The notes under the pieces: generated by a model
What the model was told of the DNA's origin: nothing
Databases searched by the model: none
Seen by the model: only the letters and a program-made list of their open reading frames with translations
Shown: positions 21,341 through 34,700 of the stretch, one piece after another
Layout of the letters: the number at the start of each line of letters is the position of its first letter
Position numbering within the stretch: position 1 is the first letter of the stretch
Position numbers and translations under genes: made by a program
Source of the DNA: Antedon mediterranea
Taxonomy: Eukaryota > Echinodermata > Crinoidea > Comatulida > Antedonidae
Assembly (NCBI RefSeq): GCF_964355755.1
Contig: NC_092674.1
Location: 27,330,001 to 27,394,000, forward strand
Length of the DNA: 64,000 nucleotides
Reading direction: 5' to 3'

Positions 21341-23030
21341 TAAATGTAATCATCTAAATCTAAAGTTTGATGACTTTTCAACTATAGATGGCCCCTATAC
21401 CACCACACCACCATCTTTGCTATTGGGGTCAGATTTACAATTTTATCGTTCACCCAGAGATTGTATCTCTGAACTTTGGAGTTTACTAAATCAATTCACT
21501 CCTCTTAACTATTGAATATTACTGATAATAAATATAGTCTTGGTTTTATTAGTTCTGGATGTTATATCGTCAGGAACCAAATCTACTACGAAAATAAAAC
21601 TGGTGGATAAATTAAGAAGGGTTTCCTGCTGAGTGAAAATATGGTGAGTATAACAGGATATAATGGTTAAAAAATATTGTTATTCTTCTAAAGAGTAATA
21701 AAACTATATTATTATTATGTAATAACTAACAATATTGTTTTCAAGGTTCACAAAAACAAATGTTTTATCTTGTATGATAAAAATTGTGTGTTCATTGAAC
21801 CACATGGTTCTTGGTTATATCTGAAAATATATATGGGTATAATATCGCGGGTTATATCATAATTATTCTATTGTTCAGTACCAGTCACTGTTAAGTACTG
21901 CCATGGAGCAAGGCAAGGCAAACAGAATACTTAGCTTGCCTTGCCAAGATAGCAACTCGTAACAGTCCTTTGATCTTATGTCTGGCTGCAACAAATACCA
22001 ACAGCACTGTACTATGTATTCTCTGTTGCGCGCGTGATGTCTGTAAAAGGGGCATGAAACTGATCGTATCACAGCCACAGATAAACCTTTTGATGTCTGG
22101 AGCTAAGCATTCTGTTGTTAGATTACCTAAAAAATATCATTAACTCTTTAACCAGCTGTTTATACAATTATTTAGTATTTCTAAAAATACACAGTTTATT
22201 TCTTTGACAGCTTCATAAACTTTTTCTTTGAAACAAACTAATCATATATTACAGTAAGAAATGTAGTTACTGCAGTAACTGCAGTATAATAATGTTGATA
22301 GATTCCTAAGTTTTTACAAACTTTTTACTACTACTACTACTGTACTATCATATTATTTTATGATAATAATGCATATTAATTTAAGCTTATACAACAAGTT
22401 GAATAATAACAAAGTTCAATAAAAAAGAAAATAAAAAACAACTTTTTAATTTTTCTTAATTTTCAGTTTTTAAAAGTTTAATTAAAATGTTGTGTGGGGA
22501 AGAGATGGCCATACAGTTGGTTTTATAATATAGCAGAATCCTTTGACAACTTGAATACAAAATGGTGAATTTAATGTGTCTAGATGCTAATAATTTGGTA
22601 CCTTTACTCAAATTTAAGCCTGACATTGAAATGTATATTTATGACGATACTTATTTTGTAATATAATAATACGCCATACACCTTGAACAATACAATGACC
22701 TTGTTACAGAAGAATCAACATACAATAAACAGCTATATAGAGTAAAGGTGAAAGCTAATACAATACTATTTTATCATGGACTTAGTAAACCTACAGTTTA
22801 GTAGAACTGTGGTATTAAATTGTGGAAAAAACAGTTTGTTCTACTAGTTTTTTCTTTTTAATTTTCTGGCTTAAAGTTCTTTCCGATAATATACACACTG
22901 ATATTGATAACTTTAGGATAGAATTGTTTTGATATTTGTTTTTTTGTAATGTTTTAACTTTGTATGAGACAAGCACCATTATTTCCACTTGTTTGTGGAC
23001 GAAATAAAGTCTAAAAACAAAAACAAAAAC
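21341..23030. other. intergenic with a possible retroelement 3' tail
   Basis: Mostly featureless AT-rich DNA. Near 22980-23034 the sequence TGGACGAAATAAAGTCTAAA runs into an (ACAAAA)n tail, the usual look of a LINE or SINE 3' end. No matching coding region is preserved upstream. A GCAAGGC-rich stretch near 21900-21950 contains a local inverted repeat. Confidence 0.3.
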
Positions 23031-23737
23031 AAACTATCATATTACTAATTAACTAAAATTTAAAGGCACGTGGTTGTAATGTTGTAATTAAAGATCTCAT
23101 TCCCATTGTGTAATTAAAGCCAAAAGCCTGGTATAGCATACAGCCATGTTGTAACAAATGCTGGTACTATGCGATACTGAATAGTGACAGTGAATTTTAA
23201 CTGTGTACAAATTAGATACTTGATTGAAAGGGTTGTTGGCAGGCTTTACAGCAGTCTCAATCATGAATTCTCTATACTGTTTTAGACAATAAGTTGGAAT
23301 AGTCAGGTAAGGAAATAACAATTTATGCATTATTATTTAGTTGAAATAAAAGTAGTGAGTTAAAATTCCAACATACGTACTATTATCTTAGACTTTTTTC
23401 TTGAAGATAAAAATATAATAAATATTGTATAGTACAGTAAGGTCTATTCATTTGGCATTATTAAATTTGTAAATATTTCTGTTCAATAGAAAATTTGTAT
23501 AGTAACTGTAGGCCTTTAAAATTTTTTAATTACATCTTTGCAAAAGCTTGTTTTGAGTACTAAAACCTGAAAAATAAACAGTGTATCTATACTCACATTT
23601 GCAATCGTAAGTTTTATTGGTTTACTAACAAAGAACTACATATATCATTATACTCACATTAAATTGTGTACACAAGTAAATGTAAAGGTGTTCATATTTG
23701 TCCTCAAGCTTAACTGGAAACTGAGGAAATTCGGATT

Positions 23738-24127
23738 AGGCCCTCCACGGACCCACGTCAGCCAGCAGTGCAGCGCCTACCAGATCAGCACACAGGGAGA
23801 CAATCCCTTACTCTTTTCGAATAGTGTACCAAGTTCTTTAACATGCACTGTTAAGTACACGGGACCAACGGCTTTACATCCCATCCGAAGGACGAGGCAA
23901 TGAGAGTAAAGCACCTTGCCTAAGGATGCAATTAGTATGGTACAGATAACCTCGAACACATGCCTATCACATGCTAGTCCGATATTACCATTACACCTTC
24001 ACTCTCCAGTATATACAGCACCCGCCGCGATTTCTAGACGGTCTCCCATCCAGAACGCAACCAGGCCCAACGTTGCTTAACTTCGGTGATCTGACGAGAA
24101 CCGGTGTTTCAACGCAGTATGGCCGTA
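23738..24127 (-). mobile_element. 5S rRNA + tRNA chimeric SINE with Deu-like domain
   Basis: Read on the minus strand from 24127: about 115 bases of near-complete 5S rRNA, with GATCACCGAAGTTAAGCAAC, GGGCCTGG and GGATGGGAGACC, i.e. A box, intermediate element and C box of the internal promoter. Next comes a tRNA-like part with A box TAATGGTAATATCGGAC and B box GTTCGAGGTT. Then a body with GGGATGTAAAGCCGTTGGTC, CATGTTAAAGAAC and CGAAAAGAGTAAGGG, shared with the tRNA-headed SINE at 14246. This order (5S, tRNA, Deu domain) is that of AmnSINE1 and related DeuSINEs of vertebrates. Not a functional 5S gene, because it has substitutions in the C box and continues into a SINE body. Confidence 0.85.
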
Positions 24128-24129
24128 TG

Positions 24130-25540
24130 TCATTTATTAAAATTAAAAAAAAAATTATTTTATGCGTCATGTTATTTTATTAATGTGAACAAGAATCTTT
24201 GTTTTCTGTTTTTGACAGCAAAAAATGTAATTCTTCATCTGAAATATTAATTAGAATTAGTTCAACTCAAAACCAACAATTGTTGAATTGTTGGTGAATA
24301 CTGTGAAGGTGAATACTGTAAAGTTTATTTTCATACTTTAATTTGTTAATTAACTATTGTATAATTCATTTCCTTTTCTTTTTCTTTAAACTTATGAACG
24401 CACCGTCATAAAACGTGTGCCGCTGTTCTAAAAGCGTCTGTTCAAATAAAGTTATTATATTACTGTACCATGTGAATAATATGCACGAGATCATTGTATA
24501 GATGTTTATAACCGTATAATTTAGCACAATGCCATGGATAACTACAGTAGGAACAAATCAAATGATTCTACTGCAGTTACGCATTTGTTTACTCTTTAAA
24601 ACCTGCTTATGCAATTATTTAGCAAGCTTTTTCTTTTTTTGGTAAAGGCATAGAGATATAATAGTGAATAGATATATATATATATATAAATCCAAAGGCA
24701 AATTACTGAAAAAAATGACAATGCTGTGGGTATAAGTGGCTGGATCTCAATGGAGATACAAAAATAAATTGTAAACTATTTTATAATAAATATTTATTAA
24801 CAAACTAGTGTACATTCACTTTTACAGACAATTATTTACTAACATGTTCACAAAACTAAATTAGTTCACAAAAAAGGCCTAACACAGCAACACCAAAAAT
24901 CAACGAATCGTTACTCAGCACGGCCTATTTTTACCATTGCCGCGTACTACTCTACGCCCGGTAAATTAAGTATTGGTTTTATGATATAAATTAGTATAAA
25001 ATACATGTTATTAATAAGATACAATGTTAAATTTCATTAACATTTATTTGTTTTACCAGAAACAAGTTAAATATAGGAATATTATTAAACTACAGTATCC
25101 TTCATGAAAACGTGTAAACACCAACACGCCCGGTCACGCTATCGTAGCGGCCGGTTGATGAAGCGAACTGTTTATACGGCAGTTTTTACTAAATAAATTG
25201 CATGAAACGAACAATTAAATATCCAAACAGCATTTAACATAATGTTGGCATGTACAGTAGTTGATAACATTTTTTATCATGAAAATACTACCGGTGGTCC
25301 AGCCTTTGATTAGTGTAACCTTCACAATAAGTTGTATACATCCCAGATACATCCTCACTTATGGCGGCGCCCTACCACATGGACAATATTACTGTTACAG
25401 GGAAAATCGCGGATTACTCATTCTTGTGATATATATTCTTTGTAAAATTTAAGGGCAGAACATATATTTAGATCTCACGGTTCATAGTCAAACATAACAT
25501 AGTGTAATATCTGGATACAAAAGATGGGAAAATTCTATTC
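24130..25540. other. intergenic with one short dispersed repeat
   Basis: AT-rich, with a (TA)n run near 24673 leading into the family C repeat. A GC-richer patch near 25110-25170 (CACGCCCGGTCACGCTATCG) could be an upstream promoter of OCA2, but no motif is decisive. Confidence 0.3.
24686..24755 (+). repeat. dispersed repeat family C, copy 2
   Basis: TCCAAAGGCAAATTACTG, ATGACAATGCTGTGGGTAT and GGCTGGATCTCAATGG; the same order as copy 3 at 49305. It is preceded by a (TA)n microsatellite, as if the repeat carried it at its end. Confidence 0.65.
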
Positions 25541-25735
25541 ATACAATCCATTTGTTTATTGATTTCCACAAATAATATATTATAACATACATTTTCTAAA
25601 TAAATAATTAAATATTTCTAAATGTGGATGTCAAAATAAGTCTAGAAATAGATTTTAATCACAAACAATCATAAACAAAATTATAAAATAATTACAATGA
25701 GATTAATGTACAATAATTATTAAATAAATAAATAG
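25541..25735 (+). repeat. dispersed repeat family D, copy 1
   Basis: The blocks TTTCCACAAATAATA, AATGTGGATG, TCAAAATAAGTCTAGAAATA and CAATGAGATTAATGTAC recur in the same order at 50668-50960. It ends immediately before the OCA2 first coding exon, so it lies in the 5' UTR intron or promoter of that gene. Confidence 0.6.
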
Positions 25736-25796
25736 AAAAAAATGTAATATTTTTTTTTTCAGTTAACTTGCACTACTGGTAAGTTTACTACTTAAC

Positions 25797-28700
25797 ATGT
25801 CAGCCACAAGCCAAAATGAGGAAACTCCATTATTGAGTCCACAAACTCCCGCTCGTCTTCACGCCACTACCCAACCAACCAACTCAGATATTCACAATGA
25901 AAAGGAACACAACGTAATTTTGACAAGTTCGGAAAAAACTGAGGGATTATACCAACAGCATGAAAACGGTTTAAATGATGGAGTGATAGCAAATGAGCAT
26001 TTAAATGGAGGAAGGTTTGTTACCAATATTTATGTATTTGGTAAAATTGTTTAAAACCGTCACGGCGTCTTTATTTGTATGACAGTTTTTTTTTTAATAC
26101 TATAAATCCTTATGGTACCTTTACATTTTTTATTATATAAGAATAAAATATTATTACCAGTATTTTATAAACATACTGGTACAAATAATATCATACTTTA
26201 AATTAACAAAAACTTTAAATAAAAAAATAACTTTATCGCTACTCCATGCCAACAATTTTCTTTATAGCATTACTGCAGATAAGCGAACTAAACGTTCATT
26301 AAGCCAGTTAACTTTTATGGAGGAACAACTCGACGATGGAACAGACGTGGAATCAGGACACAAAATGCCATTTCATATTAGTTTTTCAGACAAAACAAAG
26401 TAAGACATTAGTGAAAACATTTTCCTCTGGTTTCGAAACTGTCTTGAAACTTAACAAAAAAATAAATAAAACATTACTGGTTCAACATCAATAAATTGCA
26501 TCAACAAAGTAAGGCATTGGTAATAACGTAACTTATTCCTCTCACTACAACCAAATTCTTTGCTGCCAACTAAAATGGATTATAAAAGTCAGATGAGGTT
26601 GTCCAGTTTTGGTGGGCTAGTTCAAAGGCTTCTAGTTTTAGTGGGCTAGCCCAAAGGTGTCCAGTTTTTGATGGGGTTTTGCCCAAACCTATCCAGTCTT
26701 GGTGGGCTAGCATTGTGTCCAGTTTTGGGGGAGTAATAAGGCCGTGTCTCCAAAATTACCATTTAGTAAAGAAAAAACTGTTTTAAAAGCCTAATCCCAC
26801 TCTGGAGCCAATCCACTAAATTCCTTTGATATAGTCTACACCAAATATTCTGCTTACAACCAATAAATTTTAGAGTAAATAAAAAAAAATTCTAAATAAA
26901 TGTAAAAAAAAAAAATTCTTCATACAAGTTTTTGCTGATAGGCCTATGCAGGGAGTTCTAATAACAACTCCCTGGCCTATGTAAGGTTTATAGTAGAAAA
27001 AGAATCTTTAAAATGTTATTCTTTGACTGATATTTTTATAAACATCTCATTATTGTTATTAAAGACGGAAATGGAAACATTTCAAAATGGGCTATGTAAA
27101 ATATGATGGAAGGTAATTTAATTGATTTCTTACAAAGGTTCCAAATTTGGGTTTTAATTAACAAATGTTACTTGTCAAATAATGTTTTATGTCATCATCT
27201 TTACCTTCATTTCTGTTCTATAAAATCTTATTGTTATGGCCAGGGAAATTTGGGTTTTTCATTTGATTAAACTTTGATGATTTTTAAATGACATGGTAGG
27301 ATGCATTATGTGGGTTTTCATCATTCGTTTTGTCATTAATAATCATTTCATTATCATTCATTTACTGTCTGGTGTTGAGTACAACCATATTTTGTTTACA
27401 GATTTTAAATATTATACATATTAATAAACACGGAATTATTTGATGTGCCTTTTGATATAGGCAGAGATCTATAATATTAATAATTTTGCCTTATGTTACA
27501 CAGACTATATGTCACAATGCTGGGTCCCTTCATGTATGCCAAATTATTCTTTTTAATTGCCTATAATTAGCGCTATGCTTAAAGACCCCTTCCCTGCAAT
27601 TTTGGACGTTTTTTGGAAAATAATACATATATATCACTTTAAAAACATTAAACCATGTCATTCCTTGTCTTAAATGTAAGTTTTATGGTAAATTATGATA
27701 AAAAGTGAGAAACAATGCACTACCTAAGTAGCTCGCGGCGATCGACCTCTCGTGGACGGTCTTAGGCCTAGCCTAGCTAGGCTTAGTTTTGTACATCGAA
27801 CATCGTACGCTAGCTATATACCTAGCCTGACGTTGTATAGTTGCTGCATTAATTGTCTTTCTATTTTTGCCAGACTCCGTTGATACAAATTGGGGAAAAC
27901 CCGGTATTTTCGCTGAAAAGTTAGGAGTCTTCCATTTGTTTTGGCTTCACGATCGATCGAAAAGTGGAAGAATTACAGGTGAAAAACAAAAATATCAATC
28001 CGCGCGCAATGCATTTTGGGATTTATAGTGGGCCTCTATAATTATTAGAATCGATTTATTTTTCACATTTTTAACCGTTTAAAGACGAAAAAAGTTATCG
28101 CAATAGGACCATATAGTATTATTTTTACATTAAATATAGTTTGTGATCTTAAAATAGATCTAAAAAACGTAGGGAATGGGGCTTTAAGCCTTAAAGCGCT
28201 TTGTAAAATAAAAACTATGAGTCTGTTGTTTTTGGTTATTTTTTCTCTTTTTTGTGTTTTGATTTGAATCATTTTTTTTATGTAAGCAAATAAAAAATTA
28301 AAAGAACCATGTTTTAAATAGTAGTCGTGCTTCAACAACTACTGAAGATGCCACCAATCTGTCAATTGTCAAACTTATCCTACTTTCCCAACTCCTAATT
28401 ATCTACCAAAATTTTCTACACCCTCCTTATCACTTTCTCCATTCTCCTCCAAAAACTGCCCTTCCGTGCACCCTTCCTCCCCCCCCCAACAATATACAAT
28501 CGAGTAAATAGTAATAATATGTATTTCTTTTGCAAATAGACATTTAATCCGGCAAGCTAAAATATTTATCCTTTTTTCATTGATGTTGACAATGGCTGTA
28601 AGTTATTTTTTTAAATTTCTCCTAAATAGCATTTATTCAATCTTGTTTCTCACAAGTAACAGCACAAGCATTAACAAAGAATTAGTTAACAAACACTACA

Positions 28701-31700
28701 TCATTACAATCTGCAAAAGCAGACTAGACAATTGTATGACACAAATGAAATAGAAAATGAATAAAATAAAGTAAACTACTACTTGCAATGGTCATTCTTT
28801 TTGAATTATGAATAATATAAATAATACAAAATAAGTATCTTTTGTTAAATTTATAAATTTAAAAAAAAATGGAAACTTACATTGAAGCAGACTTGATATA
28901 TAAATCCAATAAAATCCAATAGGAGATTAAGCTGGCTTGCATGCCATTGAAGCTTGTACCTTTTGTATTAGCAGCATTGGTGAATGAACAAGCATGCCTC
29001 TTACTAAACCACTTGCTAAATTATCTTTTTAGTTGTGTGCTTAAGAAGTATATCCTTCCACAAAATGTATTTCACTGGCCTTATTATCCTTACAAATTAT
29101 ACTGGAAATATCTGAGGCAGTTAAACAGGTCCTCATCCCCTCATGTTCAGAAAGAAAATAATTTTCCACTACAGCAGACTGCTGTGTTTCTTCATATTAT
29201 GCAAATTAGTTAGCCAGCTGACCAGGTGTACTATATATTGAATATTCATTAGTTTAGCATTGACCAGTACCAAATACAGAATAAAAATTAACATTTTTAA
29301 AATAAAACATGGAAAATAATAATAAGGAATATTTATTGTGTCCTATGTGGGTTTGCATATTGCAAACTTAAGGATTTTCTAATGAAGTGCACTATTATGC
29401 AAATAAACATGATACAATGTATAACCCATAACAACACCTATACACGCCGTAAAATAACAGATCTTCCAATAAATAATAATAATAATAATGCACAATTGTA
29501 TAGTAATCCAATGCAATCTAAGTGGTATTGGTTACTCTCATTTAAAACCAAGATACACCATCATGATGAGAGCCTAGACTTATACAAAATATTATAATAT
29601 ATATAAATAATTGTGACTATTTTACATTTTGATAATTTACTTTTATTTGTTTTAGGTGATTTTTAGTATATCAGAAGAATTTGTACCAGTTGGGGAACTT
29701 GTTTCAGTTTCAAGTATACAATCAACATGTATCCTTTGAATTACTTTAAAAATATGCATAATTATTTCAGAATGACACTTTTGCTCCATATGTAATTTTA
29801 TTTACAGAGACATTTTTTATATTACAGTCATAAGTTTTAACTTGTTACATAATTTGATGTTTTAACATATTATATATTTTTTAGTTATTTAGTTGTTCTC
29901 TTCAAGTCATCTGTACTGCTCTAGTGCAGCTGTTAGAGCTACAAAATAGCTGGTTTACAAAGTAAACAGATACAGGTGGCTAGTGGTGAAATATGCTAAT
30001 TTCAGCACTTTTTCAAAGTTGTATGTAAATTATTTGTACTTAACTGTTTATCTTAAGATGTTAACCTGGTAGAAAGCACAGCTGATGAAAATCCCATAAT
30101 ACAGTTGTTGATTGAGGGTGGTTTTACAGAGGCACCCGATACCACACAGTCACCGTATAATGTGACTGTGACTCTAGTACAATTTGATACACTTACAAAA
30201 TCTCAAGTTCCATGTGATGATTGCGAATACATAACCTTGGCGCTCGACTACAACAAATCAGGTGTTGACATATCTATATTGGAACCATTTTATTATAAAT
30301 ATCATATACCCACATATGAGTAAGTTGTCAAACATCATTTTTATTTTATGATAAAATATGTCCAGCTTGGTTTCCATGAAGTGTATTATGAAAATGTGCA
30401 GAGAGACTTTTGTACTCAATGGAAAATTTAAGACACATTCTGATGTACATGATGATGTCAATGAAAAAATACTCTATACTGTACACAAAGTTTTATTTTC
30501 TGTAATTTAAAGCTCTGTATACGCTATCAAACTAGTTTGACAAAAAAAGTGTGATGTGCCCAAATATGGTAGTGATATGCCCAAATATGGTAGTGATATG
30601 ACATGCCTGGGCACATTACATTTTTTGTCACAAAGTTTGACCGTGTAAACAGAGCTTTTGGAGAGTGCAAAATTTCCATTGAAATTGCTACATCTCATTA
30701 ACAACGCTAAATCATTGATATAATCAATGACTGTATGGGTTTATATCACCTAATGTGTTGTGGTAATTTTTAATTTTTTAGTCTAGATGATAATATTGTG
30801 TATCAGTTTTTGGTGGAGTCTACAACTCCTTTCCACTCTGCGTTTACTGTTATCCATTCTGGATTACCAGCATCGGCCGATGATGAAGTGATATATGCTG
30901 CTTTGATATTAATCGGTGTCTATATTCTCATTGGATTTGAGGTTCGTAACAATTAGAAAAAAACATTACTGGAGTTTCAAAATCAAGGAAACAGAGAAAT
31001 CATTCATCCTATTTAGAAATAATACAACCATAGAGATATTGTACACAACATATGGTAGTGATATGTTTAAATATGGTAGTGATACCACATCATCATGCCC
31101 ATATATGGGCACATTACACTTGGTTGTTACACAAAGTTTAATAGTGCAGCAAGGTATAAAATTAACGTTTATAAAATTGATATTTAGGTAAAGTAAAATA
31201 TTACTTTTTTTTTGATTGCCTGAAAGAGATAAAAAGAGTTATAAAATAAAGAATTCTGTGGTAAATTATACGTACATTGTTAAGGATTGAAAAACGTGTA
31301 AAGAGTGTATAACATAGAGGAAATTTTTTTTTTCTTTCCTTATAGTTATACTGTACTATTATATATAAAATGCAATGGTAGGAGTGAGATATCAGATGTA
31401 CTGAAAGTTATTTAATGTCAATTATATTGTATTGTATCATTACATTACTCATGTGCAATACATTGTAAACGAACATTTTATTGATGAAGAAATAAAAGTG
31501 GGTCGATCCTACATAAGAGAAAAAAAAAAGTTTAATAGTGTAGACAGCGTTTAAGGATACAAGCAACATGGTAGAGATGGGTCTTTAAAACCAATGCCTC
31601 TCTCTTACATGTTAGCTAGTTAGTCCCATTTCCTTACAATTCACTCTCTATGATGTTATATTTAAACATTTTATTTTCTTTACCAGCTTGTTAATCGCAC

Positions 31701-34700
31701 AATTGCGGCGTTTTTAGGATCAATGGCCGTACTTACTGTTCTTGCTACATTCAACGAGCGTCCAACGCTGGATAAGGTCATGGAATGGGTAGATTACGAG
31801 ACACTGGCTTTACTCTGGGGAATGGTTAGTACTAAAATGGTTTACTTGTACCTGAGTATCAAAGCCCCTTTAGTGCTTTCTACTTTATTTTAAAGCACAC
31901 ATACATAAAAATAATTTTTTTTTAAAGAAAATATAATATTTTAAATCAATAAATTTTATTTATTATTTATTAATGTTCCATCATCATCATTAGTATTTTT
32001 CCTTTTTTTAGATGACGATTGTTGCTATATTTTCGGACACGGGCTTCTTTGAATATTGTGCCTTGATGTCATACAAACTTGCTAAAGGCCATGTATGGAC
32101 ACTCATCACTATACTCTGTCTCTTTACTGCCATCGTGTCAGCTTTTCTTGACAATGTTACAACTATTCTACTGGTAACGCCAGTCACAATAAGGTACATT
32201 TTGATATCAAGTACATCCCCTCCTAAAAACCACTTTAGTGAGACAGTTTTTAGTGAAACAAACACAGAGTAATAATAATATATAATTATATGTTAAAATA
32301 AACCTTGGAATTCCCTGTCCAACTGTCTTTCTATAAACCAATTTAAATCGCTAAATCGGAGTGGCACATAAGTTTTTACTTTGCCTCTCTATCTTGGGAT
32401 AGAAGTAAAGCAAAGTAAGTAGTTACAGCCTACCCTATTCAGGGGGACACATCCCTATCAGCCATGGTGTTCAGGGGGACACATCCCTATCAGCCATGGA
32501 ACTTAGGCAGAGTTGTACAGAACTATAAATACTACAGTTACTACTGATGGAATAATGCCAAGTGTATTGGTTGATGTGTGTATGTCAAATATAGGTAAGA
32601 AATTAGCATTAAAAATGATGATGGTTGTAAGTAATGATATAGAATGAATTTGTTACATAAAAAATAGTTGGAATAAATACAATATTTTAATATCTTTTTA
32701 GCTTTAACTTTACAAGAAAAAACTTTTAACCTCGTACTAAATTAAAATTTTTCTTTTATTATTCTCAGACTTTGTGAAGTTTTAAATATTGATCCCAAGC
32801 ATGTTCTGATTGCGGAGGTTTTGTTTTCAAACATTGGTGGAACGGCAACCGCCGTTGGTGACCCTCCAAACGTCATTATTGTGTCAAACGCAGAAATGAA
32901 AGAGGCTGTAAGTCACAGTAGTTATCAATAGGCACATCATTTATTTATTCATAGGCCTATAAACGTTACACCCCCGCATTGAAACACCCCCGCATTGAAA
33001 CACCCTTAAGGGTCTTTCACACATTTCAAACATTGACGTTCGATTCGCAGGACCGGAACCGTGCCGGAACAGGTGTAAAAGACCCTTATTCAGTAGACAC
33101 TTTACTGTGAAACAAACAAGGGGAAATACATGTTTTAACACTGCAACCCCTATTTAAGGGAACATTCCTATTAAGGGCACTGTGTTGGGTTCCAAAGGTG
33201 TCCCCTTAAAGGAGTAACTGTACTTACGTTGAGTTCTCAAATATTTGTAATTAATGTACAGCCCTTATATTTTACTTGTAGCTCACAGTTGAACTTTCTG
33301 TTGTGGTCAAATAAATAAAAAAGCCTTTAATAAAAACTTATCTGTCAAGAAATGCAGAAAAGTTGCTTATTAGTATCCATATTCTTGTTTTTATTATATA
33401 ATAAATTTATGATAAACTTGATAACTATAGTATTTGCACTTGTCAATTCTTTTCAGTTAAAAATAATTTGGGATAATTTTTTTTTTCAGGGAATAAACTT
33501 CAGTAATTTCACACTTCATATGAGCATAGGCGTGACGTTCTGCCTGGTCACTGGCTACATCCTTATCTGGTTTTTCTATCGAAAAAAAGACATGACGTTT
33601 AAAGACCCCCCTGAAATTGTTGGTAAGTAAATTAATTTTAGACTTTTTGTGGTAGTTTAACAAATATATATCTTTGTGTTAATTCTATTCTTATCCTATC
33701 TGACAGAACTGAAACACGAAATTTGGATTTGGCGACAAACGGCTGCTAGCATTAATGTGATGTCACGTGAGGAAAGCACAGTCAAGGCATTGCTGATGCA
33801 AAAAGTATATAATATGGAAAATAAATTGCAAAATTTATTATATGATCGAAGGTATGTGTTTCTGTGTACATATATGCTTCAGCGTATTAAGGATACATCA
33901 CATGGGTAGGCATGCAGTATATCTAACCTGTACGTATGAATGGATACAGACATCTGCTATTCTGAGAGGGTGCACGCTGTGGGCCTTAAAATTGTAAAAC
34001 GAAATGCTGTATTTAATATAATATATAATAATAACCTAAGCCTAGGATCCGCCTATGGTGAGCATGCGTCCATAGGTCTATACAGTTTATAGTCCTCATG
34101 GAAGACTTGTTTTACCTGGAATTGGTTTTCTATTAATTCCAGTGCTTTATTTTACTAGAACTGCCCAATCAGATGGACCAGACGAAAATTGGGAAGTTGT
34201 TTTAGAAGAACTTGAAAAAAAGGTATAATAATATCCTGGATTTATAAAGCACCTAAAATCTATAAGTTCTGTACATATTATTACCCCAGTCATTTTGGAT
34301 CAAACACGTATGTAAACATACTCCCATAATGCAGTTATTAATCAGCTCAAAGATGTATCTTGACCTTACCAGGTTCCCATTTGTACACCAGGGTGGAGAG
34401 AGGCAAACGTATACTATAGTTCATTTCTGTATTCACTTATTGTACCTGTATGTATTGTGCTATTAAATTTTATTTATTTAAATTAAATTTTATTACCCAA
34501 TTTATTTTTTTTACTTTTCAGTACAAAATAACAGACCCAGTTCTACTAATCAAATCATCATGTGTCTTATTTGTAGCAATAGTATTTTTCTTCATTCATT
34601 CTATCGAAGGAATTAATATCTATCTTGATTTGGGTAAGAAATTACAAGTTTGTCTACAAAACATTTGCTTACAAAATTATAGTATTCAATAGAACCCCTA

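Noticed and set aside
24012-24127. 5S rRNA gene on the minus strand
   Set aside because: The similarity continues directly into tRNA-like and SINE sequence, and the C box and 3' part have substitutions; it is a SINE head.
28941-29213. 90-aa ORF between OCA2 exons 4 and 5
   Set aside because: Intronic, no codon bias, no similarity.
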